Virus record (IMG/VR): IMGVR_UViG_3300049728_000159
Location: 62,001-126,000 of that record
DNA: 64,000 nt
Source: a virus
Strand: one strand, 5' to 3'
The stretch's first letter is position 1. Each line of letters opens with the position of its first letter. The notes beneath the pieces are model-generated. The model was not told the DNA's origin. It did not search any database and saw only the letters and a list, made by a program, of their open reading frames with translations. The position numbers were made by a program, and so were the translations under genes. Of the stretch, positions 22,981 to 30,682 are shown in pieces.

Positions 22981-23534
22981 TTCTTCCTCGTTCTCCTGAT
23001 CTTACTGGGTGTGACTAGCTTTGTTACAGTTGCCGCATAAGGGTCAATTCTTGGAAGGCTGTGCATGTCACGGAACCACTGTGGGATGCAATCCCAGTCA
23101 TCTGGTTCCTTTTCGCCACCAAAGACATCTCCATAGCGACGTTTGGGCTCCCAGTAACGTGGCACGATGTTGTGCACCTCGAGCATTTTCCGCGCTTCCA
23201 GTTCGGAGGCCATCACGTTGGTCCATGTGAACGAACTGACAACGACTACGAGAGCACTGGGATTATCTGCAGCATAGGTGACCAGATGCCACGAGTTCTT
23301 TTCTGCCATTGAGTTCCCGAGCATCATCCCGCCGTAGTCGAAAAGCACCAGGTCCGTTCCCGGCTGCAGATCCTCTGGATAACACGACCAAGGAGAATAG
23401 ACCTTCAACTTGGCTGGAGAAAGCAGTTCGGAGAAATCCTTGATGTGTTGCTTGATCTCATCCTCTGGAGTTCTATCTCCAAGTGAACTGCCAATCGGGT
23501 CAACAATGATTGCTGTCTTAAGTTCAATCGGCAT
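22977..23534 (-). CDS. Hypothetical alpha/beta protein (185 aa)
   Basis: Start at ATG 23534 (GGAG six nt upstream). The pattern TAIIVDPIGSS..., TDLVLFDYGGMMLGNS, ALVVVVSSFTWTNVM of alternating strands and helices suggests a Rossmann-like or glutamine-amidotransferase-like fold, with no clear catalytic set. It overlaps the hydrolase-like gene upstream by 11 nt and ends in a basic tail (KIRRTRKK). Probably functions with its operon partner. Confidence 0.65.
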   Translation of the reverse strand: MPIELKTAIIVDPIGSSLGDRTPEDEIKQHIKDFSELLSPAKLKVYSPWSCYPEDLQPGTDLVLFDYGGMMLGNSMAEKNSWHLVTYAADNPSALVVVVSSFTWTNVMASELEARKMLEVHNIVPRYWEPKRRYGDVFGGEKEPDDWDCIPQWFRDMHSLPRIDPYAATVTKLVTPSKIRRTRKK

Positions 23535-24084
23535 CGTCATCTCCAAACACGTTCTTCACTGCTATGGCGATGTACTCATCGATCATGAAAGCTGAGACGA
23601 CAGTGGCAACGCTGTACTTCTGATGTGTTGCTGACATCATCCAAGACACGTCGTAGGCTTGGTTTGTGAGATCAGGCCAGCCGGCAGTCGCACTCTCTGT
23701 TGCTTTGTCCAAGTGAGAGTATAATGCGACACGGCAATCCTCGATCCTCTTGTTGAGGGTCAGAGTTGGCATGTTGGTGGGAGATGAAATTGCGAAGACG
23801 GATAGTTCGTGAAGAGGAAATCTTTCCTGGAGCGCGGCGGCGATCAAGCCACCCATACCAAATCCGATGATCAAAGATTTGGGCTCAATCATGAAAGTCT
23901 TGCGGGATGCTGCCCTAAATGAATCCTTGGCGGTGACCGATGGATTTCGATGACGCAACAGTGGTCGAATGTAGTTCACACCTGGGAATCTCGCCCGGAG
24001 CATTTCTTCCAATGTCAGGGGATTTCCCTCAGGAGTCTCTCCCTGACCATGGAATATGTACACGTTTTGAAATCTAGAACTCAT
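23524..24084 (-). CDS. Alpha/beta-hydrolase-like protein lacking the usual Ser nucleophile
   Basis: 186 residues. VYIFHGQGETPEGNP resembles the oxyanion-hole HG segment, and KSLIIGFGMGGLIAAALQE occupies the nucleophile-elbow position, but the canonical GxSxG reads G-F-G-M-G. HELSVFAISSP and a C-terminal strand follow as in small esterases. The protein is short (typically 200+). It may be a catalytically dead binding protein or a different alpha/beta fold. Confidence 0.6.
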   Translation of the reverse strand: MSSRFQNVYIFHGQGETPEGNPLTLEEMLRARFPGVNYIRPLLRHRNPSVTAKDSFRAASRKTFMIEPKSLIIGFGMGGLIAAALQERFPLHELSVFAISSPTNMPTLTLNKRIEDCRVALYSHLDKATESATAGWPDLTNQAYDVSWMMSATHQKYSVATVVSAFMIDEYIAIAVKNVFGDDDAD

Positions 24085-24097
24085 ATCTAAGATCCCT

Positions 24098-24643
24098 CTA
24101 CGTCGAACTAGAGGGGATCGGGTATTTTGTGTTCAATAATCCAGATAGATAGCGATCACGAAGAGCCGTAAGGACCTCTCCCAACCAGTTCTTGCCGCGC
24201 CAATTCGCCGGGTCAAGGATCCGATCATCGTAGTAATTCATGCCCACTCCCCAAAGAGTGTCCGTGGGTGAGGCTTCTACCAAGATGGTCCCTTTGGTGG
24301 ACAGTAGCTGCTTGAGGAGTTCCGGATTCTGACTGAACTTGAAATAGCAAGCCAGGTCCATCCACTCCCGGGAAGCAGCATCCCAAACTTCTTTGTTGAA
24401 GTTGGTCACCACACGACCCAGGGCCTTGGCGATGGCTGGAGTCTCAGCAGTGATGATTCGCTTGGCAGTCCGAAGATCATGAAAGTAGAGAGCCTTGCAG
24501 AGCATGAAGTAATGCTCGGAATCGGGGAATGACTGCTTGATCAGACCAAGCTCGATCACATCGGTAACAAAGGGAGCCGGGTGGAAGTTGGAGTAGATGT
24601 CGTTGGTGCCATAGAAGAAAGTGTACTTCTCAGTGATTCTCAT
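24098..24643 (-). CDS. NADAR (YbiA/RibX-like) domain protein
   Basis: 181 residues covering a full NADAR domain: FFYGTNDIYSNFHPAPF, DSEHYFMLCKALYF, IITAETPAIAKALGRVV, W..A.REWMDLACYFKFSQNPELLKQLLST and ILVEASPTDTLWGVGM...WRGKNWLGEVLTALR. The acidic residues of EASPTD and the WG(V/I)G box form the active site. Family members cleave N-glycosidic bonds of ribosylated metabolites; some remove ADP-ribose from nucleic acids. It is the last gene of a coupled four-gene operon with a SLOG protein. Consistent with ADP-ribose/NAD metabolism. Confidence 0.92.
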   Translation of the reverse strand: MRITEKYTFFYGTNDIYSNFHPAPFVTDVIELGLIKQSFPDSEHYFMLCKALYFHDLRTAKRIITAETPAIAKALGRVVTNFNKEVWDAASREWMDLACYFKFSQNPELLKQLLSTKGTILVEASPTDTLWGVGMNYYDDRILDPANWRGKNWLGEVLTALRDRYLSGLLNTKYPIPSSST

Positions 24644-24806
24644 TCAGTTTCCCATTTCCTGTTCCATGGCACACTTTACACACAGAGGTCTTCTCTTCTC
24701 TGATCTCGCCAGACATGGAGAATTCCCCGTTGGCGTCAGCGGCATATCGACTGCTCCAAGGAACTTCTCCCTTTCCCTTGCAGGCCGCGCAGACTGGGTA
24801 CTTCAT
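24630..24806 (-). CDS. Small DnaJ-type zinc-finger protein (58 aa)
   Basis: 58 residues with VCAACKGKGE at the N-terminus and VCKVCHGTGN near the C-terminus: two CxxCxGxG motifs as in the DnaJ cysteine-rich domain, enough for one zinc site. The ATG overlaps the upstream stop as ATGA, and the end overlaps the NADAR start by 14 nt. Such modules bind unfolded protein or act as adaptors. A role in the NADAR/SLOG operon is suggested by the tight coupling. Confidence 0.75.
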   Translation of the reverse strand: MKYPVCAACKGKGEVPWSSRYAADANGEFSMSGEIREEKTSVCKVCHGTGNGKLNENH

Positions 24807-24988
24807 ACGTCAACATGACCTCGTTCTCTCATCAACTGTTCCAGGTTCTTACGACGCCAGTACTCCTTCACCAGATGGAGAGCCCAGTCAAATCTCCACG
24901 CTGTCCAGTTTCTCTTTCCGATCTGAACATACCAGTATCCACTGCGAAAGTAGAGAAAGGGTTTGTTGTGCACTGCACGACGCCTCAT
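24803..24988 (-). CDS. Small basic Trp/Arg-rich protein (61 aa)
   Basis: 61 residues with YFRSGYWYVQIGKRNWTAWRFDWALHLVKEYWRR, rich in aromatic and Arg residues. Its ATG overlaps the SLOG stop (ATGA) and its stop overlaps the next ATG the same way. Nucleic-acid binding is possible from composition only. Confidence 0.65.
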   Translation of the reverse strand: MRRRAVHNKPFLYFRSGYWYVQIGKRNWTAWRFDWALHLVKEYWRRKNLEQLMRERGHVDV

Positions 24989-25434
24989 ACAGACATCTCT
25001 CCATCCGGAGCAACGATGATCACAATTTTGCCCTTCTTACGAGCATAGCGAACAGTGGCCCAAGTTCCAGATCTCAGGACTTCATGCTGTTGAGCCGGGG
25101 TGGCAATCATGGTGGTGGAAGCGTCTACGATGAGATGATCGCGTTCTAGGAAAGCACCTTCTGGCATGACCTCATCGTTGCCATCGAACCCTCCCCGATT
25201 GGACATGTTGGTCGGGTTATCGGGAGGATATCCGGGAAATGCAATTACACGGAATCCGATTTCCTTCGCCATAGCGGCTGACTGAACATCGGCACCAACG
25301 CATTGACCGTGGCGGAAATTGTGCTCGCGATCAATGACGTAGCTCGCCGCATACAGCTTCGTGAGAAGACTTTTTATTGCTGTCTTCTGTGAATCTGTCA
25401 TTCCGCGATGCGTGCCGGTGAACCCAATTTGCAA
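24985..25434 (-). CDS. SLOG-superfamily nucleotide-binding protein, TTG start
   Basis: 149 residues. It opens with IGFTGTHRGMTDSQ, then HGQCVGADVQSAAMAKEIGFRVIAFPGYPP, FLERDHLIVDASTTMIATP and SGTWATVRYARKKGKIVIIVAPDG, matching the SLOG fold (phosphate-binding GxxG at the N-terminus, GAD, RN..IVD, GTW..vR.A). SLOG proteins bind nucleotides or NAD/ADP-ribose derivatives, and some serve as sensors or hydrolases in immune systems. TTG start with GAGGAG upstream. First gene of the coupled operon leading to NADAR. Confidence 0.85.
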   Translation of the reverse strand: MQIGFTGTHRGMTDSQKTAIKSLLTKLYAASYVIDREHNFRHGQCVGADVQSAAMAKEIGFRVIAFPGYPPDNPTNMSNRGGFDGNDEVMPEGAFLERDHLIVDASTTMIATPAQQHEVLRSGTWATVRYARKKGKIVIIVAPDGEMSV

Positions 25435-25464
25435 GATATTCTCCTCACAACAGTATTACCTATT

Positions 25465-26160
25465 GTGATAATACTTGATTATCTACGAAAGTCTTTGTCT
25501 AATCGGTTATCAGAGAGTGATTTTTCATCGTATTTCACTTTTTTAGAATCCCTCTGTACAGCCGACACTGGAGAGTTTCATCACATTCTGCCTAAGAATG
25601 AATTTCCTCAGTACAGAAATGACCCAAACAACAGGATATGCCTGGCACCGGCCAATCATTTCAAGGCTCATTACTTTCTATCAAGCTGTGCTCCAAAATA
25701 TGTTCCTTTTCAAAGAGTTCTATTTATGATGAGTAATTTTAGTCGCAAAGTTTGGGTTTCCCACCTAACTGAGCAAGAACTGGAAAACTACTCTCTAATG
25801 TATGAGCATGGAAGAAAACGTCAGATCGAACATGCTAGATTGCTGGGGAAGGCCGCTGTGGAATCTGGACTCCTGGCAAGGCTAAGAACTCACGAGCATC
25901 AGGTTAAGGCAGGAATAGCCGCTGGAAAAGATCACGTTCGTAGTGGTAGAGCTCGTAAAAACGGAAAGAAATCCGGTCAAAAAGCAGTGCAAAATGGACA
26001 ACTCTCCTCACTAAGAACGACGGAACATCAGCGATATGCCGCTTCCAAATCTGGAAAACTAGCGTCAGCAACAGGTCAGATACAGAAGTTGGCACATCTT
26101 CGATGGCACGTTAATCGCAACCTTACAAGTCCCATCTGTCCTTTTTGTACTGGTGGTTAG
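25465..26160 (+). CDS. HNH-type homing endonuclease (EFHHILPK family)
   Basis: About 231 residues from the GTG at 25465; a TTG at 25495 is an alternative and the true start is unclear. EFHHILPKNEFPQY...NRICLAPANHFKAHYFL is the His-rich nuclease core shared with genes at 48581 and 55301. The C-terminal half is a basic repeat region (LGKAAVESGLLARLRTHEHQ, GKKSGQKAVQNGQLSSLRTTEHQ) for DNA contact. The codon use is more A/T-rich than its neighbours, consistent with a mobile gene. It ends with CPFC. Confidence 0.78.
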   Translation: MIILDYLRKSLSNRLSESDFSSYFTFLESLCTADTGEFHHILPKNEFPQYRNDPNNRICLAPANHFKAHYFLSSCAPKYVPFQRVLFMMSNFSRKVWVSHLTEQELENYSLMYEHGRKRQIEHARLLGKAAVESGLLARLRTHEHQVKAGIAAGKDHVRSGRARKNGKKSGQKAVQNGQLSSLRTTEHQRYAASKSGKLASATGQIQKLAHLRWHVNRNLTSPICPFCTGG

Positions 26161-26192
26161 CTGTTTGGCAACTCACATCAGTAGAGAAAAGC

Positions 26193-26414
26193 ATGAGTGA
26201 TAAGAGTAACGATACTTCCACGCCTTATCCTGCAAGCCTTTGTTCTTTCCCTTTACCGAATCGCGATCCTCGCATGGTTGCTGCCGAGTCGATCCCCAAG
26301 CAGCCGCAAGCGCAATACTCCACCAAGGAGCAGCTTGTGATCCTCAAGGTCGCCGCCAATCGGCTGGGACTCTATGATGCGTCAGACTTTCTGGACAGAT
26401 TCCTCGGACACTAG
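26193..26414 (+). CDS. Hypothetical protein (73 aa)
   Basis: Start ATG at 26193 (AGAGAAAAGC upstream). The N-terminal half is Ser/Pro-rich and probably disordered; the C-terminal half (STKEQLVILKVAANRLGLYDASDFLDRFLG) is helical. Its last 33 nt overlap the convergent gene at 26382. Confidence 0.6.
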   Translation: MSDKSNDTSTPYPASLCSFPLPNRDPRMVAAESIPKQPQAQYSTKEQLVILKVAANRLGLYDASDFLDRFLGH

Positions 26415-26756
26415 ACCGGGTGATTTGGGTACTTCACGATGAATCTTCACGAGCTCATATCCCACAATCGAACCAAGAATACTTTGCCAATTGGCACGAG
26501 TGAACAGACCATCGGGAAGATCGTTGCCACGAGTGTGGTCTTCTCCAGCCCTGGGCTTCCGAGTAGAAGCCTCACATCCGAGATAGCCAGTTCCGTCTTC
26601 ACGAACCATGGCTCCGATGCGATAGCTGTGTGTATCCGTGTAAACTCTAATGGAGCACTCAGTTTCAGTGTCCTTTAGAATCTCCACGTCGCGGTCCCAG
26701 TTTGCATAACGCAAATCCTTCCGGAACCAGTTCTTTAGAGTGATGATAGGGGCCAT
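26382..26756 (-). CDS. Hypothetical protein (124 aa)
   Basis: Soluble beta-rich protein (ECSIRVYTDTHSYRIGAMVREDGTGYLGCEAS) with a helical end. A strong AAGGAGG site precedes the ATG. No family recognised. Confidence 0.7.
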   Translation of the reverse strand: MAPIITLKNWFRKDLRYANWDRDVEILKDTETECSIRVYTDTHSYRIGAMVREDGTGYLGCEASTRKPRAGEDHTRGNDLPDGLFTRANWQSILGSIVGYELVKIHREVPKSPGLVSEESVQKV

Positions 26757-26812
26757 AACAGCCTCCTTCCGATGTTCATCAATCGTTAAATCGCTTTACT
26801 AGATCACTGATG

Positions 26813-27535
26813 TCAATAATAAGTTCCGCGAATCCTCTGTCTGATACCGATGATCCTGCCACCAGGCTCGTAATCCTGTCTCATGGCTGCAGCAGCGATC
26901 TCTTCAGCGTGAAGTTCGCTCTTTGCCAGGACGTCAATCTCTTCATCAGCCATCTTGTCATCTCCATCATCGCTCCACTTCACGAATGCTGTGTAGACCT
27001 CAAGGTTGCTGTTAGGAACCGAAGGATCGATGTAGCGACCATCCTGAGAGATGACTTTCAGATCTTTGAGCTTGGGTCTGTTCTCGGCAATTTTCTTCCA
27101 GAGATTGACTTTCAGACCTGCAGTTGCTGGAATCAGAGGAGATTCCGGGGCCGGAGGCACTATCTCATCAGGCATCTCTGACGTCTGCTCAGGCTCATCT
27201 TCAGGAAGCACAGGAGCGTATGGATCCTCACCCTCAAGGATCTTCTTGCCTTTTCCACTGATGGTGAAGAAGTCTGTGGCTTGATTATCTCCCATTTCAG
27301 TGTTGCCAATCTCGATCAGGCCGCGCTCCAGCATGTCATAAAAGACTGCTGAAGTGAGAACTCTAGTATCTCCATCAGAAAGTACACAGCGAAGTTGCTG
27401 GCTCCCATTGGACTTCCTGGTCTCACGCGTGAAGTGAGCACCGTCGTTCAAGAGGCGCATGTAATTCCGATCTGTGCTACGAAGCACTGACCGGGGCCTC
27501 ACTGCAGATGACTTGTTCAGGAGTTTTGTGAGCAT
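26813..27535 (-). CDS. Hypothetical protein (240 aa), winged-helix-like N-terminus
   Basis: The N-terminal third (VFYDMLERGLIEIGNTEMGDNQATDFFTISGKGKKIL) is compatible with a winged-helix 'phenotype' segment. A Pro/Glu-rich linker (VLPEDEPEQTSEMPDEIVPP) and a second small domain follow (LKVISQDGRYIDPSVPNSNLEVYTAFVKW). RBS AGAAGGAATTT. DNA-binding regulator is possible but unproven. Confidence 0.65.
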   Translation of the reverse strand: MLTKLLNKSSAVRPRSVLRSTDRNYMRLLNDGAHFTRETRKSNGSQQLRCVLSDGDTRVLTSAVFYDMLERGLIEIGNTEMGDNQATDFFTISGKGKKILEGEDPYAPVLPEDEPEQTSEMPDEIVPPAPESPLIPATAGLKVNLWKKIAENRPKLKDLKVISQDGRYIDPSVPNSNLEVYTAFVKWSDDGDDKMADEEIDVLAKSELHAEEIAAAAMRQDYEPGGRIIGIRQRIRGTYY

Positions 27536-27609
27536 AAATTCCTTCTATCTGGGTTGTGATAGTCATTTCACACTAACGGTTTACATCATCTGATGCGTAG
27601 AGTGATCGT

Positions 27610-28008
27610 ATGGTTGAGCCCATCAAGCTGGATCGTTCGCTCCGAACTCTGTTGGAGAAGTTCCTTGCCTCTCCTCATGCGAAGAATGAGTGGCTGACGA
27701 CTGGACAGCTTTCTGTCTATGTTCGCAAGGGTCATCACATGGTGAATCGCCACCTGTACCTCTTCATCGACCTTGCCAATATCACAGTGATCAAGGAAAT
27801 GCGTGGGCGCGGCCTCTTCAAACAGACTTTCGAACTCTTCAAGAAGAGCTGTGGCAAGACATATCAAGGGGTCTATGTGGAGAGCGTGAACAATCCTCAC
27901 TTGGCCAATCACCTCAGAGAGTTAGCTGAAACGGATTCCAGTTGTCACTGGAACGAAGAAACCCAAGGCTTCTCATGGTTGAAGAAAGAAGGATCAAATG
28001 AGGTTTAG
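27610..28008 (+). CDS. GNAT-fold-like phage protein (132 aa)
   Basis: 132 residues with LTTGQLSVYVRKGHHMVNRHLYLFIDLANITVI, RGRGLFKQTFELFKKSCGKTYQGVYVESVNNPHLANHLRELAE and FSWLKK. The order of strands, the RGxGLF loop and the VESVNNPHL segment recall acetyltransferase folds in many tailed phages. The acetyl-CoA loop is not textbook, so the activity is uncertain. Confidence 0.65.
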   Translation: MVEPIKLDRSLRTLLEKFLASPHAKNEWLTTGQLSVYVRKGHHMVNRHLYLFIDLANITVIKEMRGRGLFKQTFELFKKSCGKTYQGVYVESVNNPHLANHLRELAETDSSCHWNEETQGFSWLKKEGSNEV

Positions 28009-28072
28009 CAAAATTCACAGACTTCGCCAACGAATGGCTATCATCTTCTGGCGGTTTTGGGATAGCATCTGA
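27998..28072 (+). CDS. Possible 24-aa basic peptide
   Basis: MRFSKIHRLRQRMAIIFWRF-type amphipathic peptide; ATG preceded by GAAGGATCAA and overlapping the upstream stop region. Supported only by the ribosome-binding site. Confidence 0.3.
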   Translation: MRFSKIHRLRQRMAIIFWRFWDSI

Positions 28073-28137
28073 TTACCCGATTTTGATCAGACCTCGCGTA
28101 GATGAGGAATGGAGGGGAGACATGGAGAGGTCTATTT

Positions 28138-28434
28138 ATGCAAAGGTTTATGAACGAACTCAGGGTGCCAGACCACGTCTTTCGATCAAGACTTGACCGG
28201 CTTCAGAGATTGTACGAGCTCAAAGCACCCCTCAATGTAGTCGGTGATGCAGCGTTGCTGCTCACTCGAGGCATCAAGCCTGCACCACTTCACATCAAGA
28301 CCTGGACCTGGCTGGTTCAGAATTCGCCAGATTGGATCCATTGCATCTTCTCTCCCAGCTTTCGCAAGATGAAGCAGGAAGTTGACCAGATGGAAACCCT
28401 GATCGACGATTCCGGAATTTTGGATAACAAATGA
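28138..28434 (+). CDS. Hypothetical protein (98 aa)
   Basis: Start ATG at 28138 with GGAGAGG upstream. Helical, basic N-terminus (FMNELRVPDHVFRSRLDRLQRLYEL), acidic C-terminus. Its stop overlaps the next start (ATGA). Function unknown. Confidence 0.65.
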   Translation: MQRFMNELRVPDHVFRSRLDRLQRLYELKAPLNVVGDAALLLTRGIKPAPLHIKTWTWLVQNSPDWIHCIFSPSFRKMKQEVDQMETLIDDSGILDNK

Positions 28435-28592
28435 GCAAGAAGAAACCCACGAAGAAGCCGCGCGAAACTGACACAACGCCAGACTGGACCAGAAAGTGCG
28501 AAGTCTGTGGCGAGACTCCAGTTGTTCCTGCCACCGGAATGTGCGGTCCCTGCACGTTTGGAGAAGCTGATACTGCCGGAGGAAATTGGTAG
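28431..28592 (+). CDS. Small zinc-ribbon protein (53 aa)
   Basis: 53 residues: a Lys-rich start (SKKKPTKKPRE), then CEVCGETP and MCGPCTFGEA, a Cys4 zinc ribbon. Coupled by ATGA to the upstream gene, and its GGAGG near the end serves the next gene. Confidence 0.65.
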   Translation: MSKKKPTKKPRETDTTPDWTRKCEVCGETPVVPATGMCGPCTFGEADTAGGNW

Positions 28593-28777
28593 TGCGAGAT
28601 TCTAGCGACTGCCGCTACATCGCCGCTGCGGTGATAACCAACGAGCAGACCACTTTGGCTCTGTTGTTTGGCTTGCTGGCAGGTGCCTACCTGAATCACC
28701 CCGATGCTCTATTTTGGGACGTCTGTGTCAAGTTCCTTGAGAAGAGACCAACTGGAGAAATTGTGAGAGTAAGATGA
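28592..28777 (+). CDS. Small membrane-type protein (61 aa), GTG start
   Basis: GTG at 28592 overlaps the stop TAG upstream and has GGAGG 9 nt before. One hydrophobic stretch (TTLALLFGLLAGAYL) could span the membrane. The C-terminus is basic. Its stop overlaps the next ATG (ATGA). Confidence 0.55.
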   Translation: MRDSSDCRYIAAAVITNEQTTLALLFGLLAGAYLNHPDALFWDVCVKFLEKRPTGEIVRVR

Positions 28778-29728
28778 AGAGCGAGTACATCAATGCGATC
28801 GAAGTCCGCTTCCGTTGGCTCAAATGGGCCAGAATAGAGGGAGGACCGGCCTGGAATCACATCACCAGGATTGCCAATCGGGATGGCCAAAAGCTGCATC
28901 CTCATATCTAGAGGCTCTTCCCGCATACCAACACGCATTGGAAACCGGCGACACCTTCTTCATGAACAAGAACTTCTGCTCTCTGGTAGAGAACGCACGA
29001 TCCACCATCCCAGACGACATCGAGTTCGAGATGTCCTGGGTCCATTCTCCCCAAGGATGGATGTGGATTGAAGTTCCCTTCGAAGTTCCCAATCCGGAGT
29101 TGCAAAATCCTGGACTGGAGGATCCCGTTATAAGAGCGAAATTGGAGGGACTGGTCTCAGGGTCTCTGCCTTGGGATGGTTCAAAGTCTCTGAGACCAAG
29201 ATGTACTTCCTCTGCTACCAAGATTTCGAGAGCTATATGCCCGGAAAGACCGGGTTCGGCTGCTGGTCACACTTCACTCTCTCCCAAGGCGACAAACTGA
29301 TCGACAGGATCCACGACTTCGAGTCCAAATCCTTTGGAATGGGAGCATACTTGAAGGGTCGCGAATCTGACATGAAGCATGAGATGCGCTGGGTGTATGC
29401 TGCTCAGTATCTCATGGCCCAGCGACTCTCTCATCACACTTCCGTTCCCGTCGACCGTCCCACCCGCCGCCGTCACGAGCGTGCCAACGAGAAGATCTCT
29501 CCTGATGTCAGAGTGATCAGCCTTCGCCGATTGGAAGAGGATCGTCCCAAGAGTGACGAACTGCACCCGGTAGACTGGCAATGGCAATGGGAAGTCAGTG
29601 GACACTGGCGGAATCAGCCGTACAAGGATGGATCTTTCAAGAAGATCTTCATCGAAGCATACATCAAGGGGCCGGAAAACAAGCCGCTGAAACCTGCGGG
29701 TCACAAGATTTTCATCGCGAGACGATAG
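28774..29728 (+). pseudogene. Conserved-looking gene split over three frames by two -1 shifts
   Basis: Three overlapping ORFs look like one protein: 28774-28911 (MKSEYINAIEVRFRWLKWAR...), then the frame of 28815-29300 (SSYLEALPAYQHALETGDTFFMNKNFCSLVENA..., protein-like until about residue 110), then the frame reaching 29728 (GLRVSALGWFKVSETKMYFLCYQDFES...FIARR). Going 5' to 3' the frame moves -1 twice, near 28890 and near 29130-29165, as expected from two single-base deletions. It may be true decay, assembly error, or (less likely) programmed shifting. The intact product would be about 310 residues; function unknown. Confidence 0.5.
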
Positions 29729-29772
29729 TAGAAAGGAAGCTGAATCTGAGTATCCAGTTCTGAGGGATAAAT

Positions 29773-30090
29773 ATGGCTACTTGTTCTCCAATTCAAGACG
29801 AAATCTCCATCATTCCCATTAAAATCAGGCATAACAGGTTAGGAGAAGATCCCACTTGGATGGATGTAGCTCGCCTCCTCTTTCAAGATCTAAAGCATGG
29901 TGGTCTACCTGTGAAAGATCCTCCCAGGGGAACCCTCGTGATGGTGTCTCACACAACAAAGGGAATGGAGTTCGCCTGGTGTGACGATGCTCCTCAACCG
30001 ACTTCGAAAAGTCAGATTCTAGATACCGAATCCGCTTGGAGAACCTGGATTTGGAATTCTCTAAGACGAGAAGCTGCTAAGAAGAAGTAG
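29773..30090 (+). CDS. Hypothetical protein (105 aa)
   Basis: Soluble protein (DPTWMDVARLLFQDLKHGGLPVKDPPRGTLVMVSH...) with GAGGGATAAAT before the ATG. Its end overlaps the convergent gene at 30077 by 14 nt. No family recognised. Confidence 0.65.
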   Translation: MATCSPIQDEISIIPIKIRHNRLGEDPTWMDVARLLFQDLKHGGLPVKDPPRGTLVMVSHTTKGMEFAWCDDAPQPTSKSQILDTESAWRTWIWNSLRREAAKKK

Positions 30091-30682
30091 AGCGATCGGG
30101 ATCATCTTCAAGTGAACCCAAGCCACCATTGTCCAGAAGAGCCGTAAGACCTTCGTGCTCTTCTACCTCATCCATCTGAGCATCCGATCCTGCGCCGGCA
30201 AAGAGTGCAGCGTCCTCATCATGCATATCGAGAGCAGCCGGAGCCGCTGTCTTGGAGGATTTTCTGGATGTGGTTACAACTGTGCGGCTAACTGTCCGAG
30301 GATTGAGAATGTCTTCAGGATTCCTCTTGGGCATGTTTGGCATATGCATGGTCGTTGCTTTTCCGCCGCCCGTAGCGACCACAGTGCTCGAGCCTTCTGT
30401 GACCACGACATTCCCCAATAACGGAAACCGAGCATCCGGTCCGGAGACATGCTGAACAGGAGGAGCCGGGGTGCTACTAGCCTCTCTATCCAGAGCCTGA
30501 TTGGTCATCATTTCCAGGATTTCCTGGACGTCCTGAGATTTGGCCTTGTGGACATCACAAGCTGTGAACTTGCTGCCACCCATAGGCTCCTTGCACATCT
30601 GATCCTTGTACTCTCGTATGGACTGGCAACCGCAGTCATTGACAAACGTGAGCCTGTGGACAATTTCTCTCTTGACTTCCAT
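30077..30682 (-). CDS. Hypothetical acidic protein (201 aa)
   Basis: Start ATG at 30682 (GGAG upstream; TGATG overlap with the NusG-like gene). The N-terminal 55 residues hold four Cys and a His (CGCQSIREYKDQMC...ACDVHKAK) that could bind zinc. The remainder is Ala/Thr/Pro-rich and then strongly acidic, probably disordered. Its coupling to the NusG/KOW gene suggests a transcription-related partner. Confidence 0.65.
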   Translation of the reverse strand: MEVKREIVHRLTFVNDCGCQSIREYKDQMCKEPMGGSKFTACDVHKAKSQDVQEILEMMTNQALDREASSTPAPPVQHVSGPDARFPLLGNVVVTEGSSTVVATGGGKATTMHMPNMPKRNPEDILNPRTVSRTVVTTSRKSSKTAAPAALDMHDEDAALFAGAGSDAQMDEVEEHEGLTALLDNGGLGSLEDDPDRSTSS

